A DNA stretch of 64,000 nucleotides from CAIVAT01 sp037133475 (GCA_037133475.1 JBAXOB010000010.1:39691-103690), one strand, 5' to 3'. Shown: positions 8,805 to 17,735, counted from the first letter of the stretch. The notes: generated from the letters alone by a model not told the origin. Program-made: numbers and translations.

Positions 8805-10184
8805 ATGAATGCTAATCTTTCCATATGGTATAAGAAACAGTTTAAGAACCGGAAATTGATAGACGCTAAGGAGGGCGCTATTTCCATTCTTCAGGTCCTG
8901 GGATTTACCCTGATTATCAGCGGGATCGTTTACCTTTTTGCCATGCTCTTTTCCGGAGGAACAGCGGAAACGACAGCCCTTTCCGGGGGTAAAATCGCTA
9001 TTGCATTTTTCATTGTCATGACCGGGGTTGCCTTTGCATTTCCCTCCTTGTTACAGGATCAGACGGAGGGTTTAAGCACCATGCGGATCGTGGTTTTTAT
9101 GGTGGTCAACGTGATCTGTATTCTGTTATTGAAAATCGGGTGGGGACAGAAAAATCTTGGGGATGTTGGACTGGATCAGTATTGGGTTGGCGTGATAGCA
9201 TTCGTATTTGGCGCTAAGGCAACGCAATCCTTTTTTGAGAGCAAGATGGCGGTTCCCAAGGAGGTTGCCGTAAAAACCGGGATGGCCGCGATAACTTTTT
9301 CCCCGGGGGAGGTGGCCAGGCTGGCCATTCAGCAGAATCAGCAATTCCTGCGGGTGAAGTTTCCCAATATCCTTTCTCTCAGCGATGCGGTCCATGACCT
9401 GTCGCTTGAGGATTCGCACGTGGTGGCCATCTACCTGAGGGATAACAATACGGCGGGGATCCCTGATAAATTGGAGGTAAGGATGCCTGATGGCGTAAGC
9501 CGCACCATTGGAACCGAAATCATCAGGAATACAGGAAGCGGAAAGGTGCATGTGAACCAGTACGACGCGATCAACACCATGTACAACACCGATTCGGGGG
9601 AAGGTTCCATCTGCTGCCTGGTCGACACCAATAAGGGGTTTAAAGCTGCCGTTACAGCCGGACATGTTTTTACCCGGGGGGCCTCCGTCAATTATCACGG
9701 GGAGTTGGATGACAGCCAGCAAACCGCTGCCTGGATCAGCAATAAAAATCGCGGGCAGTGGTTTTTCCAGTTAATCAATTACAGCAACGACCTGGCGCTT
9801 GCCACGCTCGACAACTACACGGATGACCCGCAGTGCATCCATTTCAAAGAACATTATGAGGTGACGGACAAGGATGTATGTACAACCCAGGTAACACTTA
9901 TTTCAAAGGAGAGCGGGAGGAGAACCGGCTATATCCTCGACTACAACACCGAGTGGGATGTGGATTACAGGGATGGACCGGTATCTAAGGGGAATATTAT
10001 TCTGACCGGCAGTACGAAAATCCGTGACAATTCTTCTACGCTTTCGACAGGCGGGGACTCCGGCGGGTGCGTTTATACCGCCGATGGTAAACTGGTCGGC
10101 CTGATCCTGGGCGGAAATGACAAGTTCACCTGGGTGCTGCCCATTAAAGAAACCCTTGATAATTTTAATTACACCTTAATCTGA
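8805..10184 (+). CDS. Membrane-anchored trypsin-like serine protease
   Basis: A 459-residue protein. The first about 140 residues contain three to four hydrophobic helices (around 26-50, 62-82, 93-112 and 127-137). A linker is followed by a chymotrypsin-fold domain: His287 in AAVTAGHVF, Asp329 in YSNDLALATL and Ser419 in GGDSGGCVY form the expected catalytic triad in order and spacing. The last strand LVGLILGGND is also typical. The membrane part matches no family I recognise. The gene ends 6 bp before the 821-residue exported protein, so the two are almost certainly co-transcribed. Whether the protease faces cytoplasm or periplasm depends on the helix count, which I cannot settle. Confidence 0.82.
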   Translation: MNANLSIWYKKQFKNRKLIDAKEGAISILQVLGFTLIISGIVYLFAMLFSGGTAETTALSGGKIAIAFFIVMTGVAFAFPSLLQDQTEGLSTMRIVVFMVVNVICILLLKIGWGQKNLGDVGLDQYWVGVIAFVFGAKATQSFFESKMAVPKEVAVKTGMAAITFSPGEVARLAIQQNQQFLRVKFPNILSLSDAVHDLSLEDSHVVAIYLRDNNTAGIPDKLEVRMPDGVSRTIGTEIIRNTGSGKVHVNQYDAINTMYNTDSGEGSICCLVDTNKGFKAAVTAGHVFTRGASVNYHGELDDSQQTAAWISNKNRGQWFFQLINYSNDLALATLDNYTDDPQCIHFKEHYEVTDKDVCTTQVTLISKESGRRTGYILDYNTEWDVDYRDGPVSKGNIILTGSTKIRDNSSTLSTGGDSGGCVYTADGKLVGLILGGNDKFTWVLPIKETLDNFNYTLI

Positions 10185-10190
10185 TATGCT

Positions 10191-12656
10191 ATGAAAAAAA
10201 ACATGTTTTTCCTGCTGATATTCCTGATAACTGCAACAACAGCCCATTCCACGATCGATTCCCTCTCGATAACACTAAAGGATAACCATTGTGTATTTAC
10301 TCCTCAGAAGGACCAATACAATCTACCCCTGCATATCCTCTTCTCTCCGAAAGAGGATTTTTTGGGAAAAACAATAGAAATCCAGACAAACGGTGATCAG
10401 CCAAGTCTTGTTAACTTGATTTTTGAACAAAAAACACTGTCAAGTTTTGAGGGAAGGAATAATTTTTGCATCACGCTGAATGCGGACTCGACGTTCAGGA
10501 TTGGGAAATTTAACGGAAAATTGAATGGCTCTTTTAATCTTATTATTGCCGGGACTCCGTTATTTAAGAAGCCTGTCGGAATTGCCATTAAGCCAAAACA
10601 GATTCCTTCAGGCAATCAAAAGGATACTACCTATAAACCGGGATATATACTCTACGATGCCCTGAAATTGCAGGAATTGTATAATGACTATAGTAACAGG
10701 AATAACCCTGCTGATTTAATTGTCATGGCTAAGATTCTGGAACAATATAATAGCAACGCCAATTTAGTGAATCAGGATCTGTTTTTGAAAGATATTACCT
10801 CACATGTAATAACCTTTAAAAGGGATACAACTAACAATAATTTGGTTGCATCCTTCCCTGAAATTGGCGCTCAAAGCAAAACCTCCGACCTGATCCAGTC
10901 ATTCGCCTCGACTGCCGGAGGACTCGACGTTACCAACATTGCGGATGGTTTTGCCAGGTTTATCGTAAAGCGAACTAAGCAAGAACTCAGCATTGCATTT
11001 TTTGATCACTTCAAGAAGACACTGAATGCCTATCCCGATCTGCAGGTTCTTTATCCCAATACCGTGAAAATCCTCCATTCGATCGACCAGGAGATATACA
11101 ACTACAGCCATTATATCAACAATCTGCGCGAAGCCTTCCGCTCGGACCTGAACACGCTGGATGAACACCTGCCCGGGTTGATCCCGCTGCACCAGCCATA
11201 CTTCGACGAGAACAGGATGCTGGCAATATCGGTGCTGTCGGCTTGCTATATCTCCACCTCCATCAAACATGAGATGCATCCGGGAGATATGATTAACTGT
11301 TTTCCCGATACCATTTTCAATGACACCATCGAACTCGAAAAAAATCTGAAGGGATCGGTGCAGCTGTTGCAGCTGTTGAGCTACTCGCTGAAAGAGAGAA
11401 GTTCAGATACGGCAAAGAGTCCGCGGTACTGGGTGAATATCGACAAGGTTCGCGACCTGGTCGACAACAAGAATGCCCTGAAATATTACCTGGGGCTTTT
11501 ACTGCTGAGGGCGGAAACAAATTATGGGAAAATAGGATTTTGTATATACTCTTTTTATGATATGCTGAACACCCAGGCCAATGTTGATGCCTTTGACAAG
11601 TCCTACAGTCCGTATAAAATGTTCATTTTGGGCCTGGGTTCGCGGCTCTCTGAATTAAACACGATGGTTAAGAATTATAGCAGCAAGCAATCCGACTCAT
11701 TGAAGGTGGAGCAATACGCCAGGTTTTGCAAGACCTCCGTGCAGTTTGTTGAATATTGCACCAGTGCTTCGGAACTTCCGTTTATCGATAAAAATACCGA
11801 ATTGAAGGGTATCGGCGCGAAACTGGCTTCCTGTTTCGACATCGCCTACCAGACCTGCGACCTTACCAGCGCCATCAACCGCAAGCGCTACCCGGAAGCG
11901 ATCAACCACCTGGTGTCGATCTACCATGATGTGATGGTTGCTCCTGATAAACTGTATCTTACCAACAATGCGCATGCGGAGGCCAGTAAATGGAGCAATA
12001 CGATTGAATCATGCCTGAAATACGGCGCCTTTATGGCGGGAATGGTCACGGCAAAAAGCTCGGAGGAGGTGGAATCGGTGATCGAAACGGCTGCGTTGCC
12101 AACAGGGTCGGCGAGGATTAAACGGGAAACCGCCTTCAATGTCTCGCTGAATGCCTATTGCGGACTGTTCGCAGGGTATGAGCGTATTGAGGGTGTTGAT
12201 CCTCCCCTGACAATGCAATACCAGAAAATAAACTCGTTTGGTGTTTCAGCGCCGATCGGGGTTTCAATCAGCAGGGGGCATTCGGTTTTGTTTGCCATTG
12301 GAACCGGCAAATATGGCTGGAAAAAGGGTAACAGGGGGTGGTCGTCAACCCTGTTTTTTTCCATTGTTGATCTTGGCGCGATAACGTCTTTCCGTTTCCA
12401 GAATGACAGCGTTGCCAGTATTCCGACGATCAGGTTGGCCGACATAATTTCACCAGGGATTTTCTATTCCCAGGGAATTCCGGGCTGTCCCCTTTCGGTT
12501 AACGTGGGTTGGCAGATGGGGCCCCTGCTGCGCAGTGTCAGCATGAAGGAGAACACCTACAGCAGCAAATATACCCGTGTCAGCGTTTCACTTTGCGTGG
12601 ATCTGCCGTTATTTAATCTATATTCCAGGGCAAAAGAAAGACCCTTTGATAAGTAG
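10191..12656 (+). CDS. Large exported protein of unknown function, protease partner
   Basis: An 821-residue protein with a signal peptide (MKKNMFFLLIFLITATTAHS). Residues about 25-140 look like a beta-rich domain. About 140-640 is mainly helical and charged, with no motif I recognise. The last about 160 residues (from NAYCGLFAGYERIEG) show alternating amphipathic strands, FAIGTGKYGWKK, WSSTLFFSIVDLGAI and RVSVSLCVDLPLF, reminiscent of an outer-membrane barrel or barrel-derived domain. It follows the trypsin-like protease by 6 bp. I infer that it is the substrate, regulator or structural partner of that protease; nothing in the sequence decides which. Confidence 0.7.
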   Translation: MKKNMFFLLIFLITATTAHSTIDSLSITLKDNHCVFTPQKDQYNLPLHILFSPKEDFLGKTIEIQTNGDQPSLVNLIFEQKTLSSFEGRNNFCITLNADSTFRIGKFNGKLNGSFNLIIAGTPLFKKPVGIAIKPKQIPSGNQKDTTYKPGYILYDALKLQELYNDYSNRNNPADLIVMAKILEQYNSNANLVNQDLFLKDITSHVITFKRDTTNNNLVASFPEIGAQSKTSDLIQSFASTAGGLDVTNIADGFARFIVKRTKQELSIAFFDHFKKTLNAYPDLQVLYPNTVKILHSIDQEIYNYSHYINNLREAFRSDLNTLDEHLPGLIPLHQPYFDENRMLAISVLSACYISTSIKHEMHPGDMINCFPDTIFNDTIELEKNLKGSVQLLQLLSYSLKERSSDTAKSPRYWVNIDKVRDLVDNKNALKYYLGLLLLRAETNYGKIGFCIYSFYDMLNTQANVDAFDKSYSPYKMFILGLGSRLSELNTMVKNYSSKQSDSLKVEQYARFCKTSVQFVEYCTSASELPFIDKNTELKGIGAKLASCFDIAYQTCDLTSAINRKRYPEAINHLVSIYHDVMVAPDKLYLTNNAHAEASKWSNTIESCLKYGAFMAGMVTAKSSEEVESVIETAALPTGSARIKRETAFNVSLNAYCGLFAGYERIEGVDPPLTMQYQKINSFGVSAPIGVSISRGHSVLFAIGTGKYGWKKGNRGWSSTLFFSIVDLGAITSFRFQNDSVASIPTIRLADIISPGIFYSQGIPGCPLSVNVGWQMGPLLRSVSMKENTYSSKYTRVSVSLCVDLPLFNLYSRAKERPFDK

Positions 12657-12890
12657 GAATGATAAGGCAAGAGTAATTAGATATCCCGGGAGGAACTTAT
12701 AATAAGTTCTCTGGTCGATTTTTTCAAAAGTTTTTCTGTTGCAGAAACGGGGATTAATTTTCGTAAACCCTGCTATGTAATCGGAGGTTTTGCCTGGATA
12801 TTCTGTTTCGAACAAGATCAGGATTATTGCCTTTGATTTCCGGGCATTATTTTATTTGATTGAACACCATTGTACCCGTCATAATCCAAT

Positions 12891-13029
12891 ATTATCAACC
12901 ACGGTTTGCATAAACAGTGTGATTATGACAATTTCATATGATCATATTTATTTCTTTCGGGCCATATGGAATAGCCATAAATTATCATTCACGGTTTGCA
13001 TGAACGTTATGATTATGGCAATTTCATAT
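12891..13029. repeat. Pair of 49-bp direct repeats offset by 90 bp
   Basis: 12891-12939 and 12981-13029 share ATTATCA, then CACGGTTTGCAT, then GATTATG and CAATTTCATAT, with only scattered differences. They fill the 396-bp gap between the 821-residue protein and the gene at 13053. The second copy ends 23 bp before that start codon, so they could be tandem regulator sites. The rest of the gap (12657-12890) shows nothing I can name. Confidence 0.6.
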
Positions 13030-13052
13030 ACCTTTATTGAAAATTTCAATCC

Positions 13053-13532
13053 ATGAAGACAAAACTTGCACTACTTGCCCTGATCCTGTGGCTGACAGGA
13101 TCTGCGTTCCAGCTGTTTGCCCAGAAACGACTCACCCCGGAGGTGGTCGGCGAATTCGGCACCAAGATCTTCAACCACGACAAGGACTCGGTATTCCGTG
13201 CCGTAAAGGCGGTGCTGATCAGCCACGATTACCTGATCGATATCGAAAATCCCGCCAAGGGGATCATCAAAACCAGGAAAAAGGATATCGGGGCCTCGGG
13301 CAGTGCCACCTATGGCATCAACAGCAGCTCCTCCCAGATCAGGTCGAACTACCGGCAGTATAATGTGATGATGGATGAGCTGGAAAAGGGGAAGATCAAA
13401 GTTGTAATCGTTCCTAAAATTTTTGTGGGTGATGCCGACCTGTCGGATGAAAAAGTGTGGGTGCTGAAGGGACCGGCCGGTGAGATCAAACTCTGGGAGA
13501 CCCTCTTCAAAGAGATTGGCGAGATGCTCTGA
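13053..13532 (+). CDS. Small exported protein, unknown
   Basis: A 159-residue protein beginning with a signal peptide (MKTKLALLALILWLTGSAF, cleavage after LFAQ). The mature part has KDSVFRAVKAVLISHDYLID, a strand-helix arrangement often seen in small periplasmic domains that occur once or repeated in Bacteroidetes, then a serine/glycine-rich loop GASGSATYGINSSSSQ. I do not recognise the family. It is preceded by the 49-bp direct repeats and followed, 126 bp on, by the OsmC gene on the same strand. No lipobox cysteine is present, so it is probably soluble in the periplasm. Confidence 0.7.
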   Translation: MKTKLALLALILWLTGSAFQLFAQKRLTPEVVGEFGTKIFNHDKDSVFRAVKAVLISHDYLIDIENPAKGIIKTRKKDIGASGSATYGINSSSSQIRSNYRQYNVMMDELEKGKIKVVIVPKIFVGDADLSDEKVWVLKGPAGEIKLWETLFKEIGEML

Positions 13533-13658
13533 CCTCACCCCTGACTCTCCTTGAAGGAGGTGGAGACTGTTTGCGGGAATTGGTAATTTCTGAAATTCAG
13601 CAATCCAGTGCAACCTTCTTAATCTACAACCGGCTCATTTTAACTTAACACTGCTGCC

Positions 13659-14096
13659 ATGACCGACAAATCAAAAGAACTGCGGGTTTCGCTTCAACTC
13701 GTAAACGACAAACTGCATTTCCTTGGGCGTGCCGGCGACCTCGACCCCGTTTCCATTGATTATACCCCACCGCTGGGGGATAACCTGGGCTACACCTCGC
13801 TGGAGATGCTCCTGCTCAGTCTATCTTCCTGTGTGGGCAGCGCCGTGCTGGTACTCCTCCGGAAAATGGGGAAACATGATCCCGGGCTTGAAATCCATGC
13901 TTCCGGTACCAGGCGGCAGGAACATCCCACCTGTTTTTCCCTGATTACGCTTGACCTGCGGCTGAAATCGGCCACGGTGACCGAAGCCGAGCTGGTACGG
14001 GTGATCGGGCTGGCCGACGACAAACTGTGCCCTGTTTATGCCATGATCAGAGGGAATGTGGAGGTGGTCATTCAGCATACACTGGTGGCGGGCTGA
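13659..14096 (+). CDS. OsmC-family protein
   Basis: A 145-residue protein of the usual OsmC/Ohr length. The first catalytic-cysteine segment is visible as EMLLLSLSSCVGSAVLVLL and the second as DDKLCPVYAMIRG, matching the paired cysteines of thiol peroxidases of this family. They reduce organic hydroperoxides or fatty-acid peroxides in the cytoplasm. It resembles the broad OsmC group rather than Ohr proper. It stands alone on its strand with no regulator beside it. Confidence 0.88.
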   Translation: MTDKSKELRVSLQLVNDKLHFLGRAGDLDPVSIDYTPPLGDNLGYTSLEMLLLSLSSCVGSAVLVLLRKMGKHDPGLEIHASGTRRQEHPTCFSLITLDLRLKSATVTEAELVRVIGLADDKLCPVYAMIRGNVEVVIQHTLVAG

Positions 14097-14158
14097 CAGC
14101 CGGACAGAACTGCCTGTAACCCGGCCGGGAGCAGGCAGTGGGGCATTGCCGGCAAAGG

Positions 14159-14311
14159 TCAGTTGATAAAGAAATCCAGCGCGATCTTTTTCAGCGAAAA
14201 GCACCTGACCTCCACGGCGTAATTTTTCTGGAACAGCGAAAATTGCGGCATGGGAGGGTGTTTCAGCGCCAGCATCGCCAGGATACCGAGAATCGAGAGT
14301 TTTTTCCTCAT
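14159..14311 (-). CDS. Possible 50-residue exported peptide
   Basis: The ATG at 14311 opens 50 codons, MRKKLSILGILAMLAL then HPPMPQFSLFQKNY and a lysine-rich tail. The N-terminus resembles a signal or membrane anchor. It lies 41 bp downstream of the esterase stop on the same strand and overlaps nothing. There is no homology I can recall, and the composition could be chance, so this is a weak call. Confidence 0.25.
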   Translation of the reverse strand: MRKKLSILGILAMLALKHPPMPQFSLFQKNYAVEVRCFSLKKIALDFFIN

Positions 14312-14352
14312 AATGGGCAAAGATAAGAAGCGTGTGGTTATTAACAATGACC

Positions 14353-15273
14353 TCACCCCAGCTGTCTTTTTGTAAAGCCACATATCTCCTCCATCGCCTC
14401 CGTCGCCTCACGGAACATCGGCGCCAGCAAGGGATAGCAATGCACCATCCCCTTTCCCGGGCGGAATACGACATTTACGCCTGCCTTTGCCGCTTTTACC
14501 GAAAATTTCTCCGCATCCTCAAAGAGCTCATCATCCATCCCTGCATTGATCAGGAGGGGCGGTAGCCCGGCCAGGTCGCCGAACAGGGGTGAGATCAGAG
14601 GATTTGCCGCATCCTGGCTGCCGGCGTAACAGCGGCTGAAGAGCGTCCAGGAGTCTTTGGGAGCCAGGGAGACCCTGTTTTTCGTGACATAGGAGTCGCT
14701 CGAACAGGTGAGGTCGGTCCAGGGAGAGATGGCCACGGCAGCGGCGGGGAGCGGAATATCACGATCCCTCAGCGCGAGCAGCAGCGCCAGGCAGAGGCCT
14801 CCTCCGGCCGATTCGCCGGCTACCAGGATATTGGCGGGGCTGAAACCATTTGACAGCAGCCATTGGTAAACCGTTACCGAATCCTCCAGAGCAGCAGGGA
14901 AGGGGTATTCAGGCGACAGCCTGTACTCATAGACCAGGTTGACATAGCCGCAGTTGCGGGCAAATTTGGAGACGAACCCGCGGTGGTCATTGCAGGAGCC
15001 CGATACATACCCGCCACCGTGCACGTAGAGGATCACCTTCGCCGGATCAGACCCGGCCGGGATGATCCACTCGGATCGGATTCCCCCGATTTCAGCAGGT
15101 TTAATAACGACTCCTGCCGGTATCCTGGCATAGTGAGAAGCGCCCTTCTCGCACAACTCCCTGAAAGCCGGGATGGAGGTTTGGGAGGTGAATACCTCCC
15201 GGCGCAGTTTCCCCTGCAACAGGTGCCTGTTGCGCAGGATGAAGTTGAAAATCTTACTCTTAAGACTGGTCAT
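14353..15273 (-). CDS. Alpha/beta-hydrolase, hormone-sensitive-lipase family esterase
   Basis: A 306-residue protein. The oxyanion-hole motif HGGG is in VILYVHGGGYVSGS. The nucleophile elbow is GESAGGG, DLTC follows ISPWT, the acid is in INAGMDDELFEDA, and the catalytic histidine is in GMVHCYP. This order defines the hormone-sensitive-lipase (family IV) esterases, which hydrolyse short-chain acyl esters in the cytoplasm. There is no signal peptide. It is monocistronic, or co-transcribed with the doubtful small frame at 14159-14311. Confidence 0.92.
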   Translation of the reverse strand: MTSLKSKIFNFILRNRHLLQGKLRREVFTSQTSIPAFRELCEKGASHYARIPAGVVIKPAEIGGIRSEWIIPAGSDPAKVILYVHGGGYVSGSCNDHRGFVSKFARNCGYVNLVYEYRLSPEYPFPAALEDSVTVYQWLLSNGFSPANILVAGESAGGGLCLALLLALRDRDIPLPAAAVAISPWTDLTCSSDSYVTKNRVSLAPKDSWTLFSRCYAGSQDAANPLISPLFGDLAGLPPLLINAGMDDELFEDAEKFSVKAAKAGVNVVFRPGKGMVHCYPLLAPMFREATEAMEEICGFTKRQLG

Positions 15274-15354
15274 CGGATAGTTGGTTTTACAGAGTTTGCA
15301 CCAGATTTGTTAAGGATGCCAAATTTACAGGTCCTGCGGAAAAAATACAAACAG

Positions 15355-15380
15355 AAAAAGCCACCTTGCGGCGGCTTTTT
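15355..15380 (-). terminator. Terminator of the LAPVTP-repeat gene
   Basis: AAAAAGCC at 15355-15362 pairs with GGCTTTTT at 15373-15380, with two more inner pairs. Read on the minus strand it follows the stop of the gene at 15416 by about 36 bp and ends in a U-run. Confidence 0.7.
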
Positions 15381-15415
15381 CCTGAAAACGGGAAAATATA
15401 TTGGGTTTGATGAGC

Positions 15416-15781
15416 CTATTCAAAATCGGCCAATGCAGGTGTTGCCGGGGCCAGCGGGTTGATCAGCGTTACAGTATCCGCAGTTTCTTCAAAATCGGCC
15501 GTTACCGGGGTTACAGGAGCCAGTCCGGTAAAACAAGCCAGGTCGGCTTCGGTATCTTCAAAGGCGGCTTCAAACGGGGTAACGGGAGCCAGCAGGGCCA
15601 CTTCATTCGGGGAGGCAATCTCTTCAAAGGAGGCTGTGGCAGGGGTGACCGGTGCAAGCGATGCAAGGGAAACGGTGACCGATTCGCCGGTTGCCGGTGT
15701 GGAGGTTTCGGTATTTCCTGCAAAAAGAAGGGCTGCCTGTAGGGTGAATGCTGCTGCAAGGATCAGGGTGGTTGCTTTCAT
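15416..15781 (-). CDS. Small exported LAPVTP-repeat protein
   Basis: A 121-residue protein from the ATG at 15781; the frame extends to 15811 but the signal peptide starts here (MKATTLILAAAFTLQAALLFAG). The mature part has four units of about 25 residues, each with the core LAPVTPATASFEE, LAPVTPFEAAFED, LAPVTPVTADFEE and LAPATPALADFE. The protein ends immediately after the fourth core. It is acidic and nearly free of aromatic residues except one Phe per unit. I do not recognise the family. A strong hairpin terminator lies downstream at 15355-15380, which supports expression. Confidence 0.7.
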   Translation of the reverse strand: MKATTLILAAAFTLQAALLFAGNTETSTPATGESVTVSLASLAPVTPATASFEEIASPNEVALLAPVTPFEAAFEDTEADLACFTGLAPVTPVTADFEETADTVTLINPLAPATPALADFE

Positions 15782-15935
15782 TTTTTGTTTTGTTTGATGG
15801 TGATGCAGCAAAATTAACCCGGAATGGCCTGCAGGTACAGTTTCAATCGGCTGGTGTAGGGTTGAACCCGGTGAATGGGGGAGGGAGATCGGCGAATGGG
15901 GCCGGCAGTTTAATCAAAATGTCTAAATTTGTCGT

Positions 15936-16370
15936 ATGACCGTTAAAAATAACATCCATAGTATCCGTACAGGTGAAAAAAGGAGCGCCACCCAGGCACC
16001 CGCGGTAAAGCTTGATGAGAAGCTGAAAAACGAACTCCTCAGCCAGGTAATTGAGGAGGGGATCGTGATCGTGCATTGCACCCACACGTCGGTATCGTAT
16101 GGTGCGATCAGGATATGGAACACCACGGTACTGGTCGACCGGCGGTCGGGCAGCCGCAGCCGGCTGCTGCATGCCCTGAATATCTCCATAGCCCCGGTGT
16201 GGACGGAGGTGTTCCCCGGATCTACCTTTCGGTTCACCCTGATTTTCGCCCCGCTGCCCCAAGGCTGCGAATCCTTCGACCTGTTTGAGGATATCCCGCA
16301 GGCTGGCGGGTTTTTTGTGGAGAACATCCAAAGGAACAGGAGTGATGTGTATCGGGTGGATATTGAATAA
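15936..16370 (+). CDS. Conserved-looking 144-residue beta-rich protein, unknown
   Basis: No signal peptide and no membrane segment. The sequence alternates beta strands: GIVIVHCTHTSVSYGAIRIW, TTVLVDRRSGSRSRLLHAL, TFRFTLIFAPLPQGCESFDL, then the tail GGFFVENIQRNRSDVYRVDI. This strand pattern resembles a beta-sandwich domain that I associate with Bacteroidetes proteins, where it can be fused to peptidases, but I cannot name it. It is a single gene between two genes on the opposite strand. The frame is uninterrupted and the codon use resembles its neighbours. Confidence 0.6.
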   Translation: MTVKNNIHSIRTGEKRSATQAPAVKLDEKLKNELLSQVIEEGIVIVHCTHTSVSYGAIRIWNTTVLVDRRSGSRSRLLHALNISIAPVWTEVFPGSTFRFTLIFAPLPQGCESFDLFEDIPQAGGFFVENIQRNRSDVYRVDIE

Positions 16371-16497
16371 CCCTTACCCGGCGACAGAAATGGCTTTTTT
16401 CAGGCCATCGGTTTTGCCTGGAATCTACGGACCTGGTTGACCGTTTTTCACTTTTATAATTCACATGACTATCGGACAAACAGGAGCCCGGAGAAAA

Positions 16498-17178
16498 TCA
16501 TAAGCTTTTCCTGGCCAGCAGTTTGATATCCTTTACCTCTATATTATTCCCGGAATACCCCGTCAGGGAGACATTGATCATCGCGGCAGCCAGATCCTTC
16601 AGCGTTACAACATAATTGGGCGCAACCACCTTTACCAGCGAAAAGAGCCATCCAAGGTAGCGATAGGTTGTGTAAAAAGTTTGCGTGGGTTTCAGCGGCA
16701 GGAAGGGGAGAATTCCCGCCGGGCGGAAGTTATATACCTGCCGGAAGGGCAGCTTCGCCAGGTCGTTTTCGGTTTTCCCCTTCACCCGCGCCCACATCAC
16801 GCGCCCCTTTTCGCTGCTGTCGGTGCCGGCGCCCGAAATATAACAGAAGGTCATGTCAGGGTTACAGGCAGCAAGCGTTTTGGCAAAGTTCAGGGTAAGG
16901 GTGTAGGTCAACCCGAAATAATCGGCTTCGGATTTGCCCAGGGAGGTCACGCCAAGGCAGAAATAACAGGCATTGTAGCCTGCCAGACGGTTCCCCAGCG
17001 ACGAGATGTCGGAGAGATCGCCGTGGATGATCTCCGTCAGCTTTGGATGAGAATAGCCGCTTGGGTTGCGGGTGATAACCAGGACTTTCTCAACGGCGGG
17101 ATGCTCAAGGCACTGGTGAAGCACTCCCTCTCCAACCATCCCGGTTGCTCCTGTGATGATGACGCTAAGTTTTTTCAT
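16498..17178 (-). CDS. Atypical short-chain dehydrogenase/NAD(P)-binding epimerase-like protein
   Basis: A 226-residue protein starting MKKLSVIITGATGMVGEG, the glycine-rich NAD(P)-binding loop of the atypical SDR group. VLVITRNPSG gives the second strand and cofactor-specificity loop; HGDLSDISSL and CYFCLGVTS are the next Rossmann landmarks; FCYISGAGTDSSEKG replaces the classical active site. These proteins bind NADP and are often of unknown substrate (YwnB or oxidoreductase HTATIP2-like groups). It stands alone on its strand. Confidence 0.85.
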   Translation of the reverse strand: MKKLSVIITGATGMVGEGVLHQCLEHPAVEKVLVITRNPSGYSHPKLTEIIHGDLSDISSLGNRLAGYNACYFCLGVTSLGKSEADYFGLTYTLTLNFAKTLAACNPDMTFCYISGAGTDSSEKGRVMWARVKGKTENDLAKLPFRQVYNFRPAGILPFLPLKPTQTFYTTYRYLGWLFSLVKVVAPNYVVTLKDLAAAMINVSLTGYSGNNIEVKDIKLLARKSL

Positions 17179-17390
17179 GACGGTTTTTAACTGATGCCGG
17201 AATTCCCGGTTAACAAAGGTAAGAACTTTCAGCGGTATCTTATTCGCAACGGGGTATCACCCCGGGCGATATGGGTGGAAGGATAAAATTCACAGATTGA
17301 TCGCAACCATTACAGTTTCGGCAAAAAACCTTTCTCGTCTTGTGAAATGACTGTCTCTTAAATAATTAAGTTCTTTTTTTGTATACACTT

Positions 17391-17672
17391 TTACTTTCTT
17401 TTGCTACCCTCAAAAGAATGTAACAAAGAAAAGTCACCGCTTCATGAAAGCCACTAAAAATCTTCGTCATTCGCTAACCTTTGGAAACCCGTCGCTCCGC
17501 TCCCCGGACAGTCAGCAGGTTTACGCTCATTCCTCGATTTTCTTAACGTGCCTTTCATGAGGCGGCTTGAATGCTTAGTATTGGTTATTCCATTCAATAA
17601 CAATCCGTTTATGGAATGCAAGGATCTGAACAATATTTGATAACCGGTACAATTGTGATCAATCAGATTGTT
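17391..17672. repeat. Dispersed structured element, copy 2
   Basis: Aligns end to end with 4804-5085, from TTGCTACC and TAACAAAGAAAAGTCACC through CTAAAAATCTTCGTCATTCG and GGTTATTCC to CAATTGTGATCAATCA. The outer arms (CCGCTTCATGAAAGCC and GGCGGC with CTTTCATGAGG) still pair although their bases differ from copy 1. It lies immediately upstream of the TetR gene promoter. The remaining gap 17179-17390 holds nothing I can support. Confidence 0.7.
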
Positions 17673-17688
17673 TTTTTAAAGAAATATG

Positions 17689-17716
17689 TTGCACATCGAA
17701 ATTAAGTTTACTTTTG
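17689..17716 (+). promoter_or_regulatory. Candidate promoter of the TetR gene
   Basis: TTG at 17689-17691, 17 bp, then TACTTTTG at 17709-17716 fits TAnnTTTG. The TetR-type operator starts 2 bp further on, where transcription should begin. Confidence 0.45.
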
Positions 17717-17717
17717 C

Positions 17718-17735
17718 ATACCGATCGTTCAGTAT
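17718..17735. promoter_or_regulatory. TetR-type operator, copy 1
   Basis: ATACCGATCGTTCAGTAT fits the symmetric pattern ATACYGAWCGWTCRGTAT. The same site recurs at 18350-18367 in front of the efflux genes. It lies between the candidate -7 box and the ATG at 17744, as expected for autorepression. Confidence 0.75.
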
